Translations under genes and position numbers: made by a program | Notes under the pieces: model-generated | Seen by the model: only the letters and a program-made list of their open reading frames with translations | Told to the model about the DNA's origin: nothing | The model's database searches: none | Shown here: one piece after another, positions 1 to 4,725 of the stretch | How the letters are laid out: each line of letters begins with the position of its first letter | How positions within the stretch are numbered: position 1 is the stretch's first letter | Source of the DNA: Marinosulfonomonas sp. | GTDB lineage: Bacteria; Pseudomonadota; Alphaproteobacteria; Rhodobacterales; Rhodobacteraceae | Assembly (NCBI GenBank): GCA_015494385.1 | Contig: WGBJ01000420.1 | Location: forward strand, 1-6,005 | Direction of reading: 5' to 3' | Length of the DNA stretch: 6,005 nucleotides

Positions 1-19
1 CAAATTTGGAGCCGTCCAT
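1..19 (-). CDS. nuoD: NADH-quinone oxidoreductase subunit D (partial, start only)
   Basis: Only the first six codons and one further base are present, read leftwards from an ATG at 19-17. They encode MDGSKF, followed by a codon that starts with G. This matches the N-terminus I recall for NuoD of Rhodobacterales (MDGSKFDD-type). NuoD is the 49-kDa subunit of the complex I peripheral arm, which forms the quinone site together with NuoB. The start lies 4 bases after the TAG stop of the preceding sulfotransferase gene, and a GAGGG purine run about 9 bases upstream can serve as ribosome binding site. NuoD is also the expected gene after nuoA-nuoB-nuoC. The identification rests on a short peptide plus context, so the rest of the gene should be confirmed beyond the left edge. 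Confidence 0.8.
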
Positions 20-23
20 AATC

Positions 24-905
24 CTAGACCCTCGCCATATTGTCCTGCCAGCGGGCAGGAAGTGTCTGAAAGCGCTTTTCAACCGCATGGTATTGCGGCG
101 CAAGCAGTTTTTGCAGGCCGGAGCGTCGCGCCGCGTCCAGCTTGATCGGCACGCCCTGGTGTATTCTTTTGTCCAAAGCGGCCTTGTGATTGCTGAGCCC
201 CAAAAAGGCGCACAATTCGCGGATGCTGTCATCCGTAAACAGGTTTTCGTAGAACATCACCTTGCGGCGCGCCTCGGGCACGGCTGTTTCCAGCGCCGAC
301 AGCCCGTGGGCGTAATCCGAACGCTCATAGGCGGGGCTGGATTTGCCATCCAGTATCCGGTCCACTTCGGCCAGCGCAAGGGCGCGCATCGCTTTGGGGT
401 CTTTGGTTTTGCGCCATGCGTTCATGCGGATGTTCGACCACAGCCGATCCAGCGGATCACGCAGCAGATAGACAAACCGTGTATTCGCCACCACACCGGC
501 CATCTGTTTCAAACGGGCAACCGGCATCATCGAATATTCCGGTGTGATGTCCGCCGTCAGTTTGGCACCATCGGCTTCAGTCATCATATAGGCCGCATAG
601 GCCGCCGGATCATCGCGCTGCTCGCGCAGAACCTTTAGCCAGTGGCGTGTCTTGTTCAGACGCTTCTGGATCAGCGGCTTGCGATCTTCGGGGGCTGTTT
701 CCAGACTGTCCTTCAGATCGGCGATCAACACGCGCACCTTTTTGATCTGGCCCTCGAAATGGTCATTTTCCAGCATGTAGAAATAGCGCAGTTCCTTATA
801 GGGCGGCATGGCGCACTCGGGGTGCCCCTCAAGGTAGTTGAACAGCCAGCTTGTGCCGGCCTTCACTGCCCCGATACCGTACATAAGAACCGCCTCGCCC
901 ATCAT
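24..905 (-). CDS. PAPS-dependent sulfotransferase family protein inside the nuo operon
   Basis: A 293-residue protein of the P-loop sulfotransferase fold, which transfers sulfate from PAPS to a hydroxyl or amine acceptor. Seen directly: a 5'-phosphosulfate loop GAVKAGTSWL (residues 12-21, with K15 and GTS 17-19), a KELRYF element (37-42), a DITPEYS motif (119-125), and the 3'-phosphate binding segment RFVYLLRDPLDRLWSN (143-158, with R149, D150, P151 and S157). This pattern resembles the heparan-sulfate sulfotransferase-like (Sulfotransfer_1/3) group. The acceptor cannot be read from sequence. There is no signal peptide and no transmembrane segment, so the protein is probably cytosolic. A charged helical insert lies around 52-98. 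The ATG overlaps the nuoC stop as TGATG; a second ATG at 902 has better spacing from AAGGG. nuoD starts 4 bases after the stop, so the gene is embedded in the complex I operon. Family assignment is firm; its role there is unknown. Confidence 0.9.
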   Translation of the reverse strand: MMGEAVLMYGIGAVKAGTSWLFNYLEGHPECAMPPYKELRYFYMLENDHFEGQIKKVRVLIADLKDSLETAPEDRKPLIQKRLNKTRHWLKVLREQRDDPAAYAAYMMTEADGAKLTADITPEYSMMPVARLKQMAGVVANTRFVYLLRDPLDRLWSNIRMNAWRKTKDPKAMRALALAEVDRILDGKSSPAYERSDYAHGLSALETAVPEARRKVMFYENLFTDDSIRELCAFLGLSNHKAALDKRIHQGVPIKLDAARRSGLQKLLAPQYHAVEKRFQTLPARWQDNMARV

Positions 906-1516
906 CAGCCCTTGGCCTCGTCGGTTTTTTCGTCACCGGGCAGGATGTATTGTGCACCCTCCCACGGGGACATGAAATCAAACTGCCGGTATTCCTGAAC
1001 CAGTGTCACCGGCTCGTAAACCACGCGCTTTTCCACTTCGTCATAGCGCACTTCGACATAACCGGTGGTCGGGAAATCCTTGCGCAGCGGATGGCCACGG
1101 AACCCGTAATCGGTCAGGATACGGCGCAGATCGGGATGGCCGGAAAACAGAATACCGAACATGTCGAACACTTCGCGCTCAAACCAGCCTGCGGATTTAT
1201 GCACATCGGTGATCGACGGCACGCTTTCCTCTTCGCGGATGGCGCATTTCAGCCGGATGCGGTGGTTCTGGTACATCGACAGGAAATGGTAAACCACGTC
1301 GAACCGCTTGACCCGTTCGGGGTAATCCACCGCAGTGATATCAATCAAGGATGAAAACCGGCAGGTGCGGTCAACCTTCAGAAACTCGACAAAGCCAACC
1401 AGCCCCGTCGGGGCGATCTCGACCGTCAACTCGCCGTTGGCCACGGAATAGGACAGCACATCATCCGGCCGTTTGGCCTGAATATGGGCGCCCAGTTCAT
1501 TCAATGCGTCTGACAT
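905..1516 (-). CDS. nuoC: NADH-quinone oxidoreductase subunit C
   Basis: The 30-kDa subunit of the peripheral arm of respiratory complex I (NADH to quinone electron transfer, cytoplasmic side of the membrane). It carries no cofactor and packs against NuoD. From the ATG at 1516 it is 203 residues, the usual length for alphaproteobacterial NuoC as a separate protein, not fused to NuoD. The 30-kDa family signature is clear: [20 protein letters not shown] at 111-130, followed by [19 protein letters not shown] to 149. An in-frame GTG at 1522 would add two residues. The ATG is preferred because GGGGTGG lies just upstream. The gene begins 8 bases after the nuoB stop, and its TGA overlaps the ATG of the sulfotransferase gene, so translation of the two is probably coupled. 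Confidence 0.96.
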   Translation of the reverse strand: MSDALNELGAHIQAKRPDDVLSYSVANGELTVEIAPTGLVGFVEFLKVDRTCRFSSLIDITAVDYPERVKRFDVVYHFLSMYQNHRIRLKCAIREEESVPSITDVHKSAGWFEREVFDMFGILFSGHPDLRRILTDYGFRGHPLRKDFPTTGYVEVRYDEVEKRVVYEPVTLVQEYRQFDFMSPWEGAQYILPGDEKTDEAKG

Positions 1517-1524
1517 ATCCACCC

Positions 1525-2049
1525 CTACCTGATCAAAGTGCCCGTGCGGCGGATCCGGCGCTGCAACTGCAACACACCGTAAACCAGCGCCTCGGCCGTC
1601 GGCGGACAGCCCGGAACGTAAATATCGACCGGCACAATCCGGTCACAGCCCCGCACCACGGAATAGCTGTAGTGATAGTAACCACCGCCATTGGCGCAGC
1701 TGCCCATCGAAATCACATAACGCGGCTCGGGCATCTGGTCGTAAACCTTGCGCAGGGCCGGTGCCATCTTGTTGGTCAGCGTGCCGGCCACGATCATCAC
1801 ATCCGACTGGCGCGGGGAGGCCCGCGGCGCAAAGCCGTAACGCTCGATATCATACCGCGGCATCGCCGTGTGCATCATTTCAACCGCACAACAGGCCAGA
1901 CCGAATGTCATCCAGTGCAAGGACCCCGTGCGCGCCCAGTTGATAATGTCATCGGTGGTGGTCAGCAGAAAACCCTTGTCCTGCAAGGCATCGTTCATCG
2001 CCCGAACCGACACATCCTTGTCGGCCCCTGCGGTGTTGGCTCCAGACAT
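1525..2049 (-). CDS. nuoB: NADH-quinone oxidoreductase subunit B (PSST, cluster N2)
   Basis: Complex I subunit that carries the terminal 4Fe-4S cluster N2, the direct electron donor to quinone. Counting from the ATG at 2049 (174 residues), the N2 ligands are visible: the tandem cysteines C53-C54 in [11 protein letters not shown]118 in [11 protein letters not shown], and C148 in [11 protein letters not shown]. The segment [23 protein letters not shown] (77-97) is typical of the family, and length and C-terminus are normal. The chosen ATG overlaps the nuoA stop as TGATG, which suggests translational coupling. An alternative ATG at 2058 would add MGV. The longer reading from 2079 runs well back into nuoA and is unlikely. 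nuoC follows after 8 bases. Confidence 0.97.
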   Translation of the reverse strand: MSGANTAGADKDVSVRAMNDALQDKGFLLTTTDDIINWARTGSLHWMTFGLACCAVEMMHTAMPRYDIERYGFAPRASPRQSDVMIVAGTLTNKMAPALRKVYDQMPEPRYVISMGSCANGGGYYHYSYSVVRGCDRIVPVDIYVPGCPPTAEALVYGVLQLQRRIRRTGTLIR

Positions 2050-2414
2050 CACTCCCATTCCAGCGCCCCTTTCTTCCACTCGTAGGCAAAGCCGATGGTC
2101 AGCACGGCCAGAAACACCATCATCGACCAGAACCCGACATCCGTCATATCCTTGAACGTCACCGCCCAGGGAAACAGGAACGCAATTTCCAGATCAAAAA
2201 TGATAAACAGAATGGCGACCAGATAGAACCGCACATCGAATTTCATCCGCGCATCGTCAAACGCGTTAAATCCGCATTCATAGGCGCTCAGCTTTTCCGG
2301 ATCGGGATTCGTTGGCCCCAGAATGACAGCGGCAAGGATCAACACCGCCCCCAATGCTGTTGCCATGCCCAGAAAAACAAGGACGGGGAGGTATTCTCGT
2401 AACAGGTCTTCCAC
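2049..2414 (-). CDS. nuoA: NADH-quinone oxidoreductase subunit A
   Basis: Small membrane subunit of complex I at the junction of the peripheral and membrane arms, and the first gene of the operon. The product is 121 residues with three predicted transmembrane helices at about 8-32, 62-86 and 93-113. Family hallmarks are the loop [12 protein letters not shown] (45-56) and [11 protein letters not shown] (73-83) with acidic D74 and E76 in the second helix. The start is a GTG at 2414-2412: a full AAGGAG Shine-Dalgarno at 2421-2426 lies 6 bases upstream, and the product then begins [10 protein letters not shown] as in relatives. A longer reading from a GTG at 2444 would add ten residues ([10 protein letters not shown]) that cover the ribosome binding site, so it is rejected. 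The stop overlaps nuoB. Confidence 0.96.
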   Translation of the reverse strand: MEDLLREYLPVLVFLGMATALGAVLILAAVILGPTNPDPEKLSAYECGFNAFDDARMKFDVRFYLVAILFIIFDLEIAFLFPWAVTFKDMTDVGFWSMMVFLAVLTIGFAYEWKKGALEWE

Positions 2415-2483
2415 GTGTGGCTCCTTAACGCGCTTGTATTGCACATGTTGTTGCTCTTTGGTGGTTTACTCCTGCCTTATGTG

Positions 2484-2500
2484 CGGGTCAACAGAACCCG
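2484..2500 (-). repeat. Short inverted repeat in the presumed nuoA leader
   Basis: CGGGT (2484-2488) and ACCCG (2496-2500) form a perfect 5-bp stem with a 7-base loop, about 70 bases upstream of the nuoA start. If transcription starts near the FNR-type box, this hairpin lies in the nuo 5' leader. It is short enough to be chance. Confidence 0.3.
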
Positions 2501-2532
2501 TGCCCCCAAATGCAGGATATTTCGCCCCCTGG

Positions 2533-2547
2533 TGCATTTTGTATGCA
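2533..2547. repeat. Inverted repeat TGCAT-N5-ATGCA near the nuo-side FNR box
   Basis: A perfect 5-bp dyad (TGCAT, TTTGT, ATGCA) lies 8 bp from the nuo-side FNR-type box, on its nuoA side. It has the geometry of a small operator for a dimeric regulator, but I do not recognise a family for it. Chance is possible. Confidence 0.3.
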
Positions 2548-2555
2548 ATTGTGTG

Positions 2556-2569
2556 CTGATCTGGATCAA
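2556..2569 (-). promoter_or_regulatory. Putative FNR/FnrL box upstream of nuoA
   Basis: On the minus strand the sequence reads TTGATCCAGATCAG, matching 9 of the 10 defined bases of the FNR-family consensus TTGAT-N4-ATCAA. Its centre is about 148 bp upstream of the nuoA start. FNR-type proteins (FnrL in Rhodobacterales) are 4Fe-4S oxygen sensors that bind such sites under low oxygen. No good -10 hexamer is found at class II spacing, so the direction of any effect on nuo cannot be told. The site could also act on the divergent gene. Confidence 0.55.
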
Positions 2570-2575
2570 GCTTTG

Positions 2576-2598
2576 CCCCGCCCGCCCCCTAACACCCC
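2576..2598 (-). other. G-quadruplex-compatible G-run tract
   Basis: The minus strand carries four G-runs of 4, 5, 3 and 4 bases (complements of C-runs at 2595-2598, 2585-2589, 2581-2583 and 2576-2579), separated by loops of 5, 1 and 1 bases. This meets the standard G3+N1-7 pattern for an intramolecular quadruplex. It ends 6 bp from the nuo-side FNR-type box, on the upstream side relative to nuoA. Folding and function are unproven. Confidence 0.4.
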
Positions 2599-2738
2599 GA
2601 ATCCCTGTTTTTCTTTTGCGCAAGTATCCTGGCGGGAATTACCGTCAACCAAGGAGGCGACAAGCCCGTTTCGAAGGCTCCCAAACACCCCGAAAAGCCG
2701 CCGCCCCGTCCCCGTAAAACCAATTTAAAACACGAGGC

Positions 2739-2768
2739 CGCAGGTCATCTGCGACCAACCGCAGTTTT
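2739..2768 (+). promoter_or_regulatory. Three-part CGCAG/CTGCG repeat able to form alternative hairpins, followed by TTTT
   Basis: CGCAG (2739-2743), CTGCG (2749-2753) and CGCAG (2760-2764) are mutually complementary. The middle element can pair either with the first (5-base loop) or with the third (6-base loop), and the second hairpin is followed directly by TTTT (2765-2768). In form this resembles a small attenuator or terminator reading rightwards. The stems are only 5 bp and no gene upstream on the plus strand needs terminating, so this is a weak call. Confidence 0.25.
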
Positions 2769-2801
2769 CAGGATATTTTTTCCATAGTAAAATCGTCAAC
2801 A

Positions 2802-2815
2802 TTGATACAGATCAA
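2802..2815 (+). promoter_or_regulatory. Perfect FNR/FnrL box upstream of the PilJ-like gene
   Basis: TTGATACAGATCAA matches all ten defined positions of the FNR-family consensus TTGAT-N4-ATCAA. Its centre (2808.5) is about 140 bp before the ATG at 2949. If it acts at the class II position (-41.5), transcription would start near 2850. A 4/6 match to the -10 hexamer, AATGAT at 2839-2844, lies where it should. This predicts activation of the rightward gene under low oxygen by an FnrL-type regulator. A relaxed-specificity Crp/Fnr paralogue such as DnrD or NnrR could use the same site. Confidence 0.7.
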
Positions 2816-2860
2816 CTCGAAGATGAGTTAAATGAAGGAATGATCCTAACCAGTCCAGAT

Positions 2861-2938
2861 ATGTTGGATGATGACAAAAGTTGGATGACGACCGGGAAAT
2901 GTTTGGTCCGTTCGAGGAGCAAGCCTGCCCTGAATTAA
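2861..2938 (+). CDS. Possible 25-residue leader ORF
   Basis: An ATG at 2861 opens a 25-codon frame that ends in TAA at 2936-2938. The last two bases of the stop (2937-2938) are the first bases of the AAGGAG ribosome binding site of the next gene. The peptide begins MLDDDKSWMTTGK and ends SRSKPALN, going from acidic to basic. The frame stays open far upstream (to about 2729), and another ATG at 2840 would give 32 residues. No good Shine-Dalgarno precedes either ATG, and I recognise no homologue. If transcription starts near 2850, as the FNR box suggests, the 2861 ATG would be in the mRNA and could couple translation to the downstream gene. This is speculative. Confidence 0.2.
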   Translation: MLDDDKSWMTTGKCLVRSRSKPALN

Positions 2939-2948
2939 GGAGATCATG

Positions 2949-3848
2949 ATGAAATCGTATCTTGTGGGTTCGCTCGCCGTAGCAGCGCTTACTGTAATAC
3001 AAATGGGCTTTGCAGCTCCCGTTTTCGCTCAATCAGACGAGGCCATAGAAGCCGCACGACGCATCAATATTTCGGGGCGGCAACGGATGCTGTCACAGCG
3101 GATATCGAAAGCCGCCTGTTTTTTGAATACTGGCCCGGAAACCACCGGGGCATCAAGGCAGCTCGCAGATGCGGTGGCATTGTTTGAAACCAGCCTGCAA
3201 GCCCTGCTGCAAGGAGATGAAAACATCGGCATTGGCCCCGAAAAAAACCAGCCGGTCCGCGAAGCGCTCTTGGGGGTGGAAAAAGACTGGGAGGCATTCA
3301 CAGCCCATTTGCAACCGGCGCTGGAAAACGGCAATGTTACCCCCCAAGCCCTGGCTGTAATCGATAAAAGCGGGCTTCAATTGCTGACCGACATGAACCG
3401 CACTGTGAATAAAACCGCCCATGTTTACGGCGATGTCCTTCCGGATATGCCCTTAATTCTGGCGCTGACCATTGACCTTGCCGGACGGCAGCGGATGTTC
3501 ACCCAGAAAGCGGCGAAAGAATTCTGCCTGATTGATAAGGGTGTGGATGTTGAGGAAAATCGCGCGCGGCTTGCGAAAACGACCCAGTATTTTTCCTTTA
3601 CCCTCGGTGCATTGCAAGATGGTATGCCCGGCACAGTTATGGCCGCACCGAATGATCAAATCCGGGGTCAATTGGAGAAGGTTCTGAACGCATGGACCGG
3701 CCCGAAGGCGGCACTGGAATCAGCCGCAGCCGGAAACCCTATCACCGATGCGCAGCGAAACGTGATCGCGAAGGATATGGAACAGGTCTTGGTCTTGATG
3801 AACGAGGCTGTCGGCATGTATGAAAAGGCGATACCCGCACCAGAGTAA
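2949..3848 (+). CDS. Secreted protein with two tandem PilJ/NarX-type sensor-like domains
   Basis: A 299-residue protein with a Sec signal peptide (hydrophobic core about 5-24, likely cleavage after VFA at 27), so probably periplasmic. The mature part is an internal duplication. Copy 1 (about 35-160) has INISGRQRMLSQRISKAAC (39-57), FETSLQALLQG (79-89), a Trp at 114 and MNRTVNKTAHVY (149-160). Copy 2 (about 172-292) has IDLAGRQRMFTQKAAKEFC (175-193), FSFTLGALQDG (215-225), a Trp at 249 and MNEAVGMYEK (284-293). GRQRM with the following helix is typical of the PilJ N-terminal domain and resembles the nitrate-binding P-box of NarX/NarQ. Each motif is followed by a Cys at the same position (C57, C193). 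There is no membrane anchor, kinase or chemotaxis domain. The ATG at 2949 is preferred over 2946 because AAGGAG (2937-2942) is then 6 bases away. A perfect FNR box lies upstream. Ligand and partner are unknown. Confidence 0.88.
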   Translation: MKSYLVGSLAVAALTVIQMGFAAPVFAQSDEAIEAARRINISGRQRMLSQRISKAACFLNTGPETTGASRQLADAVALFETSLQALLQGDENIGIGPEKNQPVREALLGVEKDWEAFTAHLQPALENGNVTPQALAVIDKSGLQLLTDMNRTVNKTAHVYGDVLPDMPLILALTIDLAGRQRMFTQKAAKEFCLIDKGVDVEENRARLAKTTQYFSFTLGALQDGMPGTVMAAPNDQIRGQLEKVLNAWTGPKAALESAAAGNPITDAQRNVIAKDMEQVLVLMNEAVGMYEKAIPAPE

Positions 3849-3881
3849 AACAGTGCGACCTGTCATGTGACGGATCCAAAA

Positions 3882-3907
3882 TCAGGGGCAGGATGATCTG
3901 CCCCTGA
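3882..3907. terminator. Hairpin terminator between convergent genes
   Basis: A perfect 10-bp stem, TCAGGGGCAG (3882-3891) with CTGCCCCTGA (3898-3907), and a 6-base loop. It lies 34 bp after the rightward PilJ-like gene and 20 bp after the end of the leftward liuC gene. Read leftwards, the stem is followed by ATTTTGG, a short T-run, so it best suits the liu operon. Read rightwards it is followed by AAAAC, which is poor for intrinsic termination, though the hairpin could still protect the 3' end. Confidence 0.65.
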
Positions 3908-3927
3908 AAACAGGGCCGATTTTGGAA

Positions 3928-4722
3928 TTACCGTTCCGCCTCGACCACCCAGGACGCCTTGCGCTTCTCGAAAAACGCGGCGATCCCCTCGTGCGCCTCG
4001 TCCCCGTCCCAACGGGCCACCAGCGCATCAATGGTTTTACCCACCACCTCGTCATCAATCCGCGGTCCCAATTCCCGCGCCATCTGTTTGGCCGCAGCCA
4101 CCGCGCCTGGCGCGCAAGACAGATAGGGCAACACTTCGGCCTCGACCGCTGCATCCAGATCATCCGGCGCAACCACCTTGGCAATCACCCCCAGCGTCAC
4201 GGCCTCGTCCGCATCAAACAGGCGCGATGACATGAACACCCGCCGCGCATTGGCCTCGCCCATCCGCGCCACAACATAGGGGCCGATGGTGGCGGGGATC
4301 AGCCCCAGCCGTGTTTCGGTCAACCCGAACCGCGCCCCTTCAACCCCGATTGCCACATCGCAGACACAGGCCATGCCGACACCGCCGCCATAGGCCTGCC
4401 CGTTCAGCCGTCCGATCACAGGTTTTGGCATGGTGTTGATCGCCTGCAGCATCGCCGCCAGCTCCCGCGCACCCTCGGCCCGCTCGGACGGGCTGGCCTT
4501 CATCATTGCCCCCATCCATGCCAGATCGCCACCGGCACAAAAACTGCGGCCCGCGCCGGTCAAGACCACAACCCGCACGGCCGGATCATTCCCCAGTTGC
4601 GCGGCAACATCCGTCAATTCGGCAATCATCTGCGCCGACAACACATTGTGTTTGTCAGGCCGGTTCAAAGTCAGCACAGCCACCCCGCGCGCGTCGGTCT
4701 CTACCTTGATCGTTTCAAACAT
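3928..4722 (-). CDS. liuC: 3-methylglutaconyl-CoA hydratase-like enoyl-CoA hydratase
   Basis: A crotonase-fold enzyme of 264 residues, predicted to interconvert 3-methylglutaconyl-CoA and HMG-CoA in leucine/isovalerate degradation in the cytosol. Visible features: CoA-binding/oxyanion segment GRSFCAGGDLAWM (58-70), second oxyanion segment AYGGGVGMACVCDVAI (110-125), the catalytic region FGLTETRLGLIPATIGPYV (132-150) with E136, and the C-terminal EGIAAFFEKRKASW (245-258). The GGGVG...SE/TE-RLGL(V/I)PA(V/T)I pattern is what I recall for LiuC of Pseudomonas. The first catalytic Glu of classical crotonase is Gly here (G116), as in that subfamily. The start has AGGGA 6 bases upstream and lies 3 bases after the HMG-CoA lyase stop, so the two are co-transcribed. 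The neighbouring lyase consumes its product, which supports this substrate. A general enoyl-CoA hydratase is the alternative. Confidence 0.88.
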   Translation of the reverse strand: MFETIKVETDARGVAVLTLNRPDKHNVLSAQMIAELTDVAAQLGNDPAVRVVVLTGAGRSFCAGGDLAWMGAMMKASPSERAEGARELAAMLQAINTMPKPVIGRLNGQAYGGGVGMACVCDVAIGVEGARFGLTETRLGLIPATIGPYVVARMGEANARRVFMSSRLFDADEAVTLGVIAKVVAPDDLDAAVEAEVLPYLSCAPGAVAAAKQMARELGPRIDDEVVGKTIDALVARWDGDEAHEGIAAFFEKRKASWVVEAER

Positions 4723-4725
4723 TGC

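Larger units (their letters stand above)
2415..2948. other. Divergent intergenic control region between nuoA and the PilJ-like gene
   Basis: About 530 bp separates the leftward nuo operon from the rightward gene at 2949, and no convincing protein gene lies in it. It contains two FNR-type boxes, a G-run tract on the minus strand, several short inverted repeats and two good Shine-Dalgarno sites (2421-2426 and 2937-2942). The stretch from about 2720 to 2900 is clearly more AT-rich than its surroundings, as expected for a promoter region. For nuo, a weak sigma-70-like pair TTGACC (2491-2486) and TAAACC (2468-2463) with 17-bp spacing can be drawn, but it is not persuasive. A perfect AAGGAGG at 2651-2657 has no start codon after it. 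Confidence 0.7.

Noticed and set aside
6..638. Long plus-strand open frame of 210 codons
   Set aside because: It lies antisense to the sulfotransferase gene, whose family motifs are intact. The plus-strand translation shows no recognisable domain and is an opposite-strand shadow.
1351..2085. Long plus-strand open frame of 244 codons across nuoB and the start of nuoC
   Set aside because: It is antisense to unmistakable NuoB. The Arg/His/Pro-rich composition is typical of reverse-strand reading in GC-rich coding DNA.
2651..2657. Perfect AAGGAGG Shine-Dalgarno sequence on the plus strand
   Set aside because: No ATG, GTG or TTG follows within usable distance, so it does not mark a gene start.
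2415..2728. Overlapping plus-strand small frames in the intergenic region
   Set aside because: No ribosome binding site fits their starts, the composition is Pro/Arg/Cys-rich without domain character, and they run through the FNR-type box and the C-rich tract.
2796..3032. Minus-strand 78-codon frame
   Set aside because: It overlaps the signal peptide and leader of the well-supported plus-strand gene and has no motif of its own.
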